A stretch of 64,000 nt of DNA from Bacillus proteolyticus (GTDB taxonomy: Bacteria > Bacillota > Bacilli > Bacillales > Bacillaceae_G): contig NZ_MACH01000054.1 of NCBI RefSeq assembly GCF_001884065.1, positions 124,001 through 188,000 on the forward strand, read 5' to 3'. The notes under the pieces were generated by a model. It was given only the letters and a program-made list of their open reading frames with translations, ran no database searches and was not told the DNA's origin. Made by a program: the position numbers and the translations under genes. Shown piece by piece: positions 55,738-64,000 of this stretch (the first letter of the stretch is position 1; the number at the start of each line of letters is the position of its first letter).

Positions 55738-57024
55738 GTGCCGATTCAATCAGAAAAGCATACAAATACAGTTGAAGTTGAAGTTAAAAATCCTTTAGAG
55801 GAATTTCAAGCTATATTAAAAGAGGCACTTCATTTTTTAGGTTATCCAGACGAAGTATTCGAATTTCTGAAAAAACCGATGCGTTTTTTAGAAGTAAGCA
55901 TTCCTGTTCGCATGGATGATGGAACAACAAAGGTATTTCAAGGGTATCGCGCTCAGCATAACGACGCAGCAGGGCCAACAAAAGGTGGTATTAGATTTCA
56001 TCCAGATGTTACGGCAGAAGAAGTAAAAGCACTTGCTGGCTGGATGAGCTTGAAATGTGGAGTGACAGGACTGCCATATGGAGGCGCAAAGGGCGGGATT
56101 ATTTGTAATCCACAGGAGTTGAGTTTTAGAGAACTAGAGTTACTGAGTCGTGGGTATGTAAGAGCAGTAAGTCAAATTGTGGGACCGACGAAAGATATTC
56201 CGGCACCTGATATGTATACAAATGCGCAAATTATGGCTTGGATGCTAGATGAATATGACCATATTAGGGAGTTTGACTCTCCAGGCTTTATAACCGGGAA
56301 GCCATTAATGTTAGGAGGATCACAAGGACGGGAAACAGCAACTTCTAAAGGTGTATTGTATACACTTCAGTTAGTAAGTGAGTTAAAACAAATTCCTTTG
56401 CAAAATATGCGAGTTATTATTCAAGGGTTTGGGAATGTTGGAGGTTATTTGGCGAAATATTTATATGATATTGGTGTGAAAGTAGTCGGGGTATCAGATG
56501 CTATAGGAGGAATTTATAATCCAGACGGTCTAGATGTTCCTTATTTACTAGAAAACAGAGATTCTTTCGGTGTAGTATCGAATCTCTTTAGTAAAACAAT
56601 TTCTAATCAGGAGTTGTTAGAAAAAGAATGTGATGTACTCATTCCGGCGGCAATTGGAGGAGTCATTACAAAGCATAATGCAGGAAAGCTTGGATGTAAG
56701 ATTATCATTGAGGCTGCAAATGGACCAACAACAAAAGAGGCGATAACTATGTTAGAGGAAAAGGGAATTTTGGTTGTTCCAGATATTTTAGCAAACTCTG
56801 GTGGCGTGATTGTTTCATATTTTGAATGGTGTCAAAATAACCAAGGATATTACTGGACGGAGCAATATGTTGATCAATGTTTAAAGGAGAAAATTACATC
56901 TAGTTTTTCTAACGTACTTGATACTTCTAAATGCTTTGGAGTAAATATGAAAATTGCTGCTTATATTGAAGGGGTTCGCAAGATTGTAGAAGCATCGCGC
57001 CTAAGAGGTTGGTTGCATTTTTAA
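55738..57024 (+). CDS. Glu/Leu/Phe/Val-type glutamate dehydrogenase
   Basis: The 428-residue enzyme has the catalytic Lys motif GLPYGGAKGGI, the GPTKDIPAPDMYT segment and the dinucleotide site VIIQGFGNVGGYLA. The GTG start follows AGAGGGGTG and gives the standard length. It deaminates glutamate to 2-oxoglutarate. Under sigma-54 control beside a putrescine aminotransferase it would regenerate the amino acceptor and release ammonia. It is probably a paralogue of the housekeeping enzyme. That role is inference. Confidence 0.93.
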   Translation: MPIQSEKHTNTVEVEVKNPLEEFQAILKEALHFLGYPDEVFEFLKKPMRFLEVSIPVRMDDGTTKVFQGYRAQHNDAAGPTKGGIRFHPDVTAEEVKALAGWMSLKCGVTGLPYGGAKGGIICNPQELSFRELELLSRGYVRAVSQIVGPTKDIPAPDMYTNAQIMAWMLDEYDHIREFDSPGFITGKPLMLGGSQGRETATSKGVLYTLQLVSELKQIPLQNMRVIIQGFGNVGGYLAKYLYDIGVKVVGVSDAIGGIYNPDGLDVPYLLENRDSFGVVSNLFSKTISNQELLEKECDVLIPAAIGGVITKHNAGKLGCKIIIEAANGPTTKEAITMLEEKGILVVPDILANSGGVIVSYFEWCQNNQGYYWTEQYVDQCLKEKITSSFSNVLDTSKCFGVNMKIAAYIEGVRKIVEASRLRGWLHF

Positions 57025-57042
57025 CCTAAAGGGAGGGCTAAA

Positions 57043-57333
57043 ATGAAACTGGATATTTTATTAGAAGAAGTGGAGAGACAACAAATCAGTTATTACTGTA
57101 TTGTGTCGAATAGTCATCGTTACGATATAGCTGTTACGTATTCACAACAGTTTCTTGGAAAAGCAATGGTTACCTCAATTCAAAATGGGAGAATGGTTTT
57201 ATTAAGCCAAGAAGATATTGGAGAGGAACAATATTGGGCAACAAGGCTAGGAATTGAGGTAGAGGACATAGAGGAGTTTCAAAGCTTTTTCTATATGATT
57301 CTTCAGTCACAAAGGTTAGAAGAACAATATTAA
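57043..57333 (+). CDS. Small protein of unknown function (DUF3055/SAV0927-like)
   Basis: The 96-residue soluble protein has HRYDIAVTYSQQFLGKAMVTSIQNGRMVLL in its middle (residues ~24-53, read in parts). I recall a similar HxRYDFGIVYTxMFFGKPLV pattern in Firmicute proteins called DUF3055/SAV0927. It lies 18 bp after the glutamate dehydrogenase gene with AAAGGGAGGG as ribosome site, so it is cotranscribed from the sigma-54 promoter. A part in putrescine use is suggested by position only. Confidence 0.7.
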   Translation: MKLDILLEEVERQQISYYCIVSNSHRYDIAVTYSQQFLGKAMVTSIQNGRMVLLSQEDIGEEQYWATRLGIEVEDIEEFQSFFYMILQSQRLEEQY

Positions 57334-57360
57334 TAGAATAAAAGAAAGGGATGATTGATT

Positions 57361-57609
57361 ATGTATTATGATATTATTACGAGTCCGTGTTATGGAATAA
57401 TTGAAAAAGTGTCTATTAATAAGGATTCTCGAGTTTATGAATGGGAGCCATTATTTTCTATTAAAGATATGAATGGTAAACTGGAAGTAATTAAGATGGG
57501 ATGTAGTGGAGAAGTTCAATCTTTAGAAGTAGAGGCAGGCGATAAAGTAATTCCAGGTATGGTATTAGCGTATATTCAAGAAGACCTTTTCGTTAGTGGT
57601 AGCGATTAA
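57361..57609 (+). CDS. Small biotinyl/lipoyl-domain-like protein without the usual Lys motif
   Basis: The 82-residue protein consists of one hammerhead-like domain with two half-repeats: SPCYGIIEKVSINKDSRVYE and GEVQSLEVEAGDKVIPGMVL. This is the pattern of biotin/lipoyl carriers. The tip between them reads KDMNGKLEVIKMG and not EAMKM or ETDKA, so covalent modification is doubtful. It is the last gene of the sigma-54 glutamate dehydrogenase operon. It may bind rather than carry a cofactor. Function unknown. Confidence 0.68.
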   Translation: MYYDIITSPCYGIIEKVSINKDSRVYEWEPLFSIKDMNGKLEVIKMGCSGEVQSLEVEAGDKVIPGMVLAYIQEDLFVSGSD

Positions 57610-57622
57610 TGATAGAACAATG

Positions 57623-57655
57623 AGGAAGATGGAGGCACTCATCTTCCTTTTTTTA
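57623..57655 (+). terminator. Terminator of the glutamate dehydrogenase operon
   Basis: AGGAAGATG / CATCTTCCT stem then seven or more T residues. Confidence 0.9.
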
Positions 57656-57752
57656 TTAAATAAAGGAAAAAAAGTTTATTATCAGATTAATTAAAAAAAT
57701 CTGTATTTAATGATACAATACAAATTAAGTAGTCCAAAGGAGGAATAGCAGA

Positions 57753-59882
57753 ATGTTTTCCATTGCTCGTAATAAAATTAGACCCATTGTTTCTCTACCT
57801 ATCGATCAATCCGAAAAGGAACGGAATATAGATGTTGAAAATATAAAAGAACCTTTTCTATTTTTAAAAAGAGGAGAGAAATTATTTGCATACGTTCATG
57901 TCAAGGATCTGCTATCAAACAGTAAGGAGTTAAATTCCAAGGCGTTGCTTTCAAATGCAGTTTCGCTAGATACAATATGTTATCTTAGTAAAAATATTTC
58001 TTTAACAGCTCTTTTTCAAATTATTGGAGCGCCGATTGCCATAGTGAAAAATGAAATGGATGAGTTAATAGGATATATAAGAAGAGAAGATATTTTTGCA
58101 GAACTATTTAAACAAGAAAATCAGAGTGTTGATATATTGAAAATTATTTTAACGTCTATTCCGATGGGGATTTTTGTAGTAGACCGTGAAAAGAAAATTG
58201 TAAATTGCAATGAATCTGGTTTGAAGATGATTAAATCTACACCTGAAAAAGTGATGAATGTACCAGCGGAACAAATTTTTAATGAAGAACAAATTAATAG
58301 CGTATTTGCAACGGGAAAGACAATTTTGAATCAATTACAAATCACAAATGAGATGGGTGTATTAGTTGACTACAGTCCTATTCCAAACTTTGATCAAAGC
58401 ATTGAAGGAATGGTTATTATCGTACAAGATTTGCCGATGGTTGAGGACATGGCGATGGAAATTGAATATATAAAGGATTTAAATAAAGATTTACATGCAA
58501 TCTTGTCTAGTATTTATGATGAAATATTAGTTGTTAATCATAAAGGGGAATTAATTCGTTACAGTGAAACCGTTATCAATGATTTTTGGGGGAGTAATTT
58601 GAAAGATCTTTTAGGAAAAAATCTTTTAGACTTAGAAAAGAAAGGATTATTTAGTCCATCTGTCACACGATTAGTGCTGGAACAACAAAAAAAGGTATCA
58701 GTTGTACAAGAAACAAAAAGCGGAAGAAAAATATTGGCAGTTGGAAATCCTGTATTTAATGAAAACGGAGAGCTTCACCGCATTATTATTGCCTCAAGAG
58801 ATATTACAGAAGCAACGAGATTGAAGACGGAATTACATGAAATAAAGAAGATATCAGAGCAATATAAGAAAGAATTAGATGATTTTAAAAATAAAGATCG
58901 TTTTCTTAAGAAGCTTATTTACTGTAGTCCGAAAATGGAGCAAATTATTAACCAAGCTAAAAAAATAGCAGATTTTTCTTCCAACGTTCTTATTTCTGGA
59001 GAATCTGGTGTCGGAAAAGAAGTAATTGCCCAGGCAATTCATCAACTTGGAAACAGATCTTCAAAGCCATTTTTAAAATTAAATTGTGGTGCAATTCCAG
59101 AAACTTTGTTAGAAAGTGAATTATTTGGTTATACGAAAGGTGCTTTTACAGGAGCCGATAAAAATGGAAAAGAAGGATATTTTAAGCGAGCTGACCAAGG
59201 TATTTTATTTTTAGATGAAATTGGAGAAATGCCTTTACATTTGCAAGTGAAATTACTTAGAGTCCTACAAGAACAAGAGGTAATTCCTATCGGAAGTACA
59301 ATACCTATGAAAATAAATGTGCAAATCATTGCTGCTACAAATAAGAGTCTTGAAAAGATGGTAGAGGCAGGAACGTTCCGTGAAGATTTATTTTATCGCT
59401 TAAATGTAATTCCATTGGAAGTTCCTCCTCTACGAGAGAGAATGGAAGATGTTCCAGTACTTGCCTTTCATTTTTTACAACAGTTAAATGAAAAATATAA
59501 TAAAAATTATCATCTAACTCCGGATGCACTTAACTTACTAGAGTTTTATTCATGGCCAGGAAATGTACGTGAATTACAAAATATGATTGAACGTTTAGTA
59601 GTATCAGCAGATGATCCGGTAATTGAAGCTGAGTTTGTTAGTAAGTTTTTAACAACTGGCTATGATTTTAAAAAATCAAAACCAGTTATTACAAGAGTAT
59701 TACCGTTACAAGAAGCACTACATTCTGTAGAAGAACAATTGATTTTACTTGCAATGAAGCAGTATAAAACAACGACTAAGGCTGCAAAAGCTCTTGGAAT
59801 CAGCCAATCTTCAGTGAGTCGTAAATATCAAAAGATTGTTAGTGAAAAAGAGATAGCGGCTGATATCATCTCATATTCCTAA
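57753..59882 (+). CDS. Sigma-54-dependent activator with CBS-like and PAS domains
   Basis: The 709-residue protein has an N-terminal pair of degenerate CBS-like motifs (residues ~35-130, MDELIGYIRREDIF), two PAS domains (~130-360) and a coiled linker. An AAA+ sigma-54 interaction domain follows: Walker A GESGVGKE near 416, GAFTGA near 463, Walker B LFLDEIGEM. A Fis-type HTH (KAAKALGISQSSVSRKYQ) ends the protein near 676-693. It should activate the three nearby sigma-54 promoters. Its own upstream region lacks a -24/-12 site, so it is likely expressed from a sigma-A promoter. Confidence 0.93.
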   Translation: MFSIARNKIRPIVSLPIDQSEKERNIDVENIKEPFLFLKRGEKLFAYVHVKDLLSNSKELNSKALLSNAVSLDTICYLSKNISLTALFQIIGAPIAIVKNEMDELIGYIRREDIFAELFKQENQSVDILKIILTSIPMGIFVVDREKKIVNCNESGLKMIKSTPEKVMNVPAEQIFNEEQINSVFATGKTILNQLQITNEMGVLVDYSPIPNFDQSIEGMVIIVQDLPMVEDMAMEIEYIKDLNKDLHAILSSIYDEILVVNHKGELIRYSETVINDFWGSNLKDLLGKNLLDLEKKGLFSPSVTRLVLEQQKKVSVVQETKSGRKILAVGNPVFNENGELHRIIIASRDITEATRLKTELHEIKKISEQYKKELDDFKNKDRFLKKLIYCSPKMEQIINQAKKIADFSSNVLISGESGVGKEVIAQAIHQLGNRSSKPFLKLNCGAIPETLLESELFGYTKGAFTGADKNGKEGYFKRADQGILFLDEIGEMPLHLQVKLLRVLQEQEVIPIGSTIPMKINVQIIAATNKSLEKMVEAGTFREDLFYRLNVIPLEVPPLRERMEDVPVLAFHFLQQLNEKYNKNYHLTPDALNLLEFYSWPGNVRELQNMIERLVVSADDPVIEAEFVSKFLTTGYDFKKSKPVITRVLPLQEALHSVEEQLILLAMKQYKTTTKAAKALGISQSSVSRKYQKIVSEKEIAADIISYS

Positions 59883-59916
59883 AAAAGGAGAAGGTCACAT
59901 AGACTTCTCCTTTTTG
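59881..59916 (+). terminator. Terminator of the sigma-54 activator gene
   Basis: AAAAAGGAGAAG / CTTCTCCTTTTT stem with T run. Confidence 0.88.
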
Positions 59917-59954
59917 TGTGCGCACAGCATGTACATATTCTCTGGGATTCAAGT

Positions 59955-60001
59955 CCCGAGTGGTGAAGGCGGTAGCGGAAATGATTAAAGTCTCACTTTA
60001 T
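59955..60001 (+). repeat. Degenerate bcr1-like fragment
   Basis: It contains CCCGAGTGGTGAAGGC and ATGATTAAAGTCTCAC followed by TTTAT. These correspond to the inner and 3' parts of bcr1 with several changes. It appears to be a decayed or internally deleted relative adjacent to the complete copy. Confidence 0.6.
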
Positions 60002-60018
60002 GCAAAATGGAATAGTGT

Positions 60019-60032
60019 ATGCGGAAATGCAT
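60019..60032 (+). promoter_or_regulatory. Candidate enhancer (UAS) of the dehydrogenase-aminotransferase operon
   Basis: ATGCGGAAATGCAT matches the palindrome at 55609 at 11 of 14 positions. It now lies 231 bp before the promoter GG, or 78 bp if the bcr1 insertion is subtracted. Confidence 0.65.
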
Positions 60033-60064
60033 AAAATGTTTGTTATTTTTAAGAAAATAGTCAG

Positions 60065-60222
60065 TTTATCCCGCTATTTGTGGGCAGTAAAACTCCCACC
60101 TCAAAATTCAGGTGGAGCAAAGAAGTTAGGTTGGAGCCCTGCTGCCCGTAAACGCCGGATTGGTGAGGGCTGATAATCAGTGGGGATGAACAAAACCCTC
60201 ACTGATTAAAGTTTCACTTTAT
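60065..60222. repeat. bcr1-type repeat, copy 2
   Basis: A complete element of the same length as copy 1, flanked by TTTAT on both sides, starting CCCGCTATTTGTGGGCAG and ending CTGATTAAAGTTTCAC. It is inserted between the candidate enhancer and the sigma-54 promoter. Confidence 0.92.
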
Positions 60223-60247
60223 GTATGATTCTTTTGAATTTTAAATA

Positions 60248-60264
60248 TTGGCATGAAATTTGCT
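60248..60264 (+). promoter_or_regulatory. Sigma-54 promoter of the dehydrogenase-aminotransferase operon
   Basis: TTGGCATGAAATTTGCT, GG to GC spacing 12 bp, 41 bp before the GTG start. Confidence 0.92.
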
Positions 60265-60304
60265 TATAAATATATAAACAATCGATAAAGGGGGATTCAA
60301 TATA

Positions 60305-61798
60305 GTGCTAGATTTAAAAATGTATGTAAACGGTGAATGGAGAGACTCTAGTAATCAAGAAAAAAGGATGATTATTAACCCTGCGAATGGCAAGGGTATA
60401 GCATATGCACCTGAGGGAACGATTGAGGATGCAAAATACGCAATAGAAGTGGCAAAAGCGGCTTTTGATAGCGGAATTTGGTCAGAAACATCTACTGCTG
60501 AAAGGGCATCATATTTATTTAAAATAGCAGATGAAATTGATAAAAATATGGAAGAATTAGTATACCTTGAAACAATGGATAATGGAAAAACATACCGTGA
60601 GGCAGAAGGAGATATTGGAGATGCAGCGGCTTGTTTTCGCTATTATGCCGGATTGATTACAAAGCCAGATGGTCAAACATATCATGTAGCCGATCCGATG
60701 CAAGCGATGGTTGTAAGAGAGCCAGTTGGTGTTTGTGGATTAATTGTTCCATGGAATTATCCGCTATTGATGAGTGTATGGAAAATAGCACCTGCTTTAG
60801 CAGCTGGAAATACAATTGTGTTTAAACCTTCTGAAGTGACACCAATTACTGCGACAAAGCTATTCGAAATCCTTGAAAAAGTAGGGCTACCAAAAGGTGT
60901 TGCCAATATGGTAATGGGGGCTGGTCCAATAGTAGGGAATGAAATTGCAGCGAGTCATAAAGTGGATATGATTTCCTTTACAGGTGGAACAAAAACAGGT
61001 AAGCACATTATGAGAACGGCAGCAGATAATATGAAAAAGATTTCGCTAGAGCTTGGAGGCAAATCACCAAATATTATTTTTGCAGATGCAGATTTTGAAA
61101 CGGCGATTGATTATGCACTATTTGGTATTTATGCAGGTAGCGGACAAGTATGTTCAGCAGGATCGAGAATCCTTGTTGAAGAAAGCGTTTACGATAAATT
61201 TGTTAATAGTTTTGTAGAGAGAGCGCAGCAAATTAACGTTGGGCCTGGTGATAATCCTGAATCAGAAATGGGACCACTTGTAAGTCAAGAACATATGGAA
61301 AAAGTATTACGCTACATTGAAATTGGGAAAGACGAAGGCGCAGACATTGCTTGTGGAGGTAAGCGAATACTGACAGATGGAAAAGATCAGGGTTTCTTTA
61401 TTGAACCAACGGTCTTTGTTAATGTAAAACCTGATATGCGCATTGTCCAGGAAGAAATCTTCGGTCCTGTTGTAGTAATTCAAAAGTTTGAAAATGAACA
61501 AGAAGCAATTGGGTTAGCAAATGGTACAGATTATGGCTTAGCTGGAGGGGTATTTACTGTTGATGGTGCGAAAGCAATGCGTGTAATTCGCAAGCTTCGC
61601 GCAGGAATTACGTGGATTAATAGCTATCATCCAACATACAATGAGGCGCCTTGGGGCGGATATAAGCAAAGTGGTATAGGTCGTAGTCTAGGAACGTTTG
61701 GTTTAGAAGAATTTCAAGAAATTAAGCAGATTAATATAAATCTAGAAGTAGAACCTATTGGTTGGTTTGCAAATAAAAAAAATGTAGAGGTGAATTAG
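60305..61798 (+). CDS. Aldehyde dehydrogenase, probable 4-aminobutyraldehyde dehydrogenase
   Basis: The 497-residue NAD(P) aldehyde dehydrogenase has the catalytic Glu motif LELGGKSPNII, the nucleophile Cys in GSGQVCSAGSR and the VPWNYPLLM cofactor segment. It is closest in appearance to betaine/aminoaldehyde dehydrogenases. Cotranscribed with a putrescine aminotransferase, it would oxidise 4-aminobutanal (pyrroline) to GABA. The GTG follows AAAGGGGG. The aminotransferase ATG directly follows its stop codon. Confidence 0.88.
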   Translation: MLDLKMYVNGEWRDSSNQEKRMIINPANGKGIAYAPEGTIEDAKYAIEVAKAAFDSGIWSETSTAERASYLFKIADEIDKNMEELVYLETMDNGKTYREAEGDIGDAAACFRYYAGLITKPDGQTYHVADPMQAMVVREPVGVCGLIVPWNYPLLMSVWKIAPALAAGNTIVFKPSEVTPITATKLFEILEKVGLPKGVANMVMGAGPIVGNEIAASHKVDMISFTGGTKTGKHIMRTAADNMKKISLELGGKSPNIIFADADFETAIDYALFGIYAGSGQVCSAGSRILVEESVYDKFVNSFVERAQQINVGPGDNPESEMGPLVSQEHMEKVLRYIEIGKDEGADIACGGKRILTDGKDQGFFIEPTVFVNVKPDMRIVQEEIFGPVVVIQKFENEQEAIGLANGTDYGLAGGVFTVDGAKAMRVIRKLRAGITWINSYHPTYNEAPWGGYKQSGIGRSLGTFGLEEFQEIKQININLEVEPIGWFANKKNVEVN

Positions 61799-63172
<1,374 letters not shown>

Positions 63173-63211
63173 ATTTAAATTCAAACAAGTAATATATTTA
63201 TATGTTATTAC

Positions 63212-63250
63212 AAAAAGGCAGTGTAACGAAAAGTTACACTGCCTTTTTAT
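63212..63250 (+). terminator. Terminator of the dehydrogenase-aminotransferase operon
   Basis: AAAAAGGCAGTGTAAC / GTTACACTGCCTTTTT stem with GAAA-type loop. Confidence 0.92.
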
Positions 63251-63270
63251 TACATTTTTAATTGGAAGTA

Positions 63271-63299
63271 TTTACATGACGCTTGTCTTAGTGTACTAT
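63271..63299 (+). promoter_or_regulatory. Promoter of the GntR/ABC operon
   Basis: TTTACA, a 17-nt spacer and TACTAT. The -10 lies within the palindromic operator. Confidence 0.75.
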
Positions 63300-63319
63300 T
63301 TAACTAACACACTAAGACA
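63284..63319 (+). promoter_or_regulatory. YtrA-type palindromic operator
   Basis: TGTCTTAGTGT and ACACTAAGACA form perfect 11-bp arms separated by 14 bp, spanning the -10 box. It resembles the AGTGTA-N13-TACACT pattern recalled for YtrA regulators, so autorepression is likely. Confidence 0.75.
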
Positions 63320-63330
63320 GGAGGGGAGAA

Positions 63331-63711
63331 ATGAAAATCGAGTTTTCTCCAAACACACCAATTTACATCCAAGTAATGGAATACATAAAAAAAGAAATTG
63401 TAACGGGTCATTTATTGCCTGGCGATAAAATTCCCTCTGTACGTGAATTAGCGAGTGAATTACAAGTAAATCCAAATACGATTCAACGTACATTTCAAGA
63501 ACTAGAGCGGGATGGAGTTGTTGTAACGCGTAGAGGAATGGGACGATATGTAACGAATGAAGGGGAGAAAATTATGGAGCTGCGAAAAGATATGGCGAGA
63601 GAATTACTTCATTCTTTTATAGATGGAATGGACAATTTAGGTTTTTCAGAAGAAGAAATCGTTACAATCCTTCGTTCTTCGTTACATGAGAAAAGGGAGG
63701 AGAGCGAATGA
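63331..63711 (+). CDS. YtrA-subfamily GntR transcriptional regulator
   Basis: The 126-residue protein has the GntR winged helix (LLPGDKIPSVRELASELQVN, PNTIQRTFQELERDGVV) and the short helical C-terminal dimer domain of the YtrA group. These regulators repress adjacent ABC exporter genes and often respond to cell-wall antibiotics. Its stop overlaps the next gene (ATGA). A palindrome over its promoter fits autoregulation. Confidence 0.9.
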   Translation: MKIEFSPNTPIYIQVMEYIKKEIVTGHLLPGDKIPSVRELASELQVNPNTIQRTFQELERDGVVVTRRGMGRYVTNEGEKIMELRKDMARELLHSFIDGMDNLGFSEEEIVTILRSSLHEKREESE

Positions 63712-64000
63712 CAGAGTTATTAAAAATAGAAAACTTATGGAAGCGGTACGGATTAAAAGCAGTGATCCGTGAGTTAAATATAGAGATTACAGAAGGAAAA
63801 ATTGTTGGGCTTGTTGGGGATAACGGAAGTGGGAAAACCACGTTATTGAAAATGATTGCAGGCCTGCAGCATCCTTCAGAAGGTAGTATAGCAATTAACG
63901 GTAAAAAAGTAGGATTAGAGACGAAAGAAATCGTTTCATTTATGTCTGATAAGCCAGTTTTTGATGATTGGATGACTGTAAAAGATGCTTTATTTTTCTA
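63708..64000 (+). CDS. ABC transporter ATP-binding protein (partial, cut by window end)
   Basis: The first 97 residues show an ATPase start (LLKIENLWKRYGLKAVIREL) and Walker A GDNGSGKTTLLKMIAG. Signature and Walker B would lie beyond the window. It is translationally coupled to the YtrA-type regulator, as in the B. subtilis ytr operon, where the ATPase pairs with a membrane subunit. The substrate is unknown. Confidence 0.88.
   Translation, partial: MTELLKIENLWKRYGLKAVIRELNIEITEGKIVGLVGDNGSGKTTLLKMIAGLQHPSEGSIAINGKKVGLETKEIVSFMSDKPVFDDWMTVKDALFF

Larger units (their letters stand above)
59917..60304. other. Regulatory gap upstream of the dehydrogenase-aminotransferase operon
   Basis: In order it holds a degenerate bcr-like fragment (59955-60001), the candidate enhancer (60019-60032), a complete bcr1 repeat (60065-60222), the sigma-54 promoter (60248-60264) and the ribosome site. 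No gene is present. Confidence 0.75.

Overview
The window reads as a chromosomal segment of a Bacillus cereus group bacterium. The grounds are AT-rich sequence with strong Gram-positive ribosome binding sites, sporulation genes (an alpha/beta SASP, a Spo0E-like phosphatase, two Kin-type kinases), the B. cereus group surface protein IlsA (NEAT-LRR-SLH), a class IV polyhydroxyalkanoate cluster (phaJPQ/phaRBC), a group I intron in nrdE, and two complete bcr1-type repeats with TTTAT duplications. No rRNA, tRNA, CRISPR array, prophage or insertion sequence with a transposase was seen.

Layout. 0-4 kb: CdaR-type regulator with glcD and glcF (glycolate oxidation), minus strand. 4.1-7.2 kb: lipoprotein plus two-component system. 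7.3-11.2 kb: lutR and lutABC (L-lactate oxidation) with a LutR-type operator and a cre-like site. 11.2-16.1 kb: prepilin peptidase comC, a cyclic-phosphate receiver-like protein, a formate/nitrite channel, a TerC-type protein behind a yybP-ykoY manganese riboswitch, a Ktr-type K+ channel subunit and a SASP. 16.2-20.5 kb: PHA granule, regulation and synthesis genes. 20.6-23.9 kb: FAD oxidoreductase, a second Ktr-type subunit and two small genes. 24-31.9 kb: 2-aminoethylphosphonate import and degradation operon (phnS/T/U-like, phnX, phnW), a saccharopine-dehydrogenase-like gene and a DeoR regulator. 32-36.9 kb: Fur-controlled ilsA, a degenerate MtnB-like protein, a CBS-ACT protein resembling the c-di-AMP binder CbpA, and a divergent polysaccharide deacetylase. 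37-44 kb: Spo0E-like protein, two sporulation-type kinases, MarR regulator, M3 peptidase, DinB protein. 44-49.5 kb: preQ1 riboswitch with queCDEF, and assorted small genes. 49.8-53.8 kb: nrdIEF with candidate NrdR boxes and the intron. 53.8-63.2 kb: a putrescine utilisation regulon. 63.3-64 kb: start of a GntR(YtrA)/ABC operon cut by the window end.

The most notable system is the putrescine block. A PuuP-type importer, a glutamate dehydrogenase with two small uncharacterised proteins, and an aminobutyraldehyde-type dehydrogenase with a YgjG/PatA-type putrescine aminotransferase each lie behind a clear sigma-54 (-24/-12) promoter. A sigma-54 activator with CBS-like and PAS domains lies among them. 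The dehydrogenase and glutamate dehydrogenase promoters share an upstream palindrome (ATGCRGWAWTGCAT). It lies 77 bp upstream in one case and 231 bp in the other. A 153-bp bcr1 insertion accounts for the difference almost exactly (231-153=78), which suggests that a mobile repeat landed between enhancer and promoter. The logic would be: import putrescine, transaminate it to 2-oxoglutarate, oxidise the aldehyde to GABA, and regenerate 2-oxoglutarate with glutamate dehydrogenase.

Two genes (lutR and the KinB-like kinase) appear to start at CTG codons that usual gene callers would miss.
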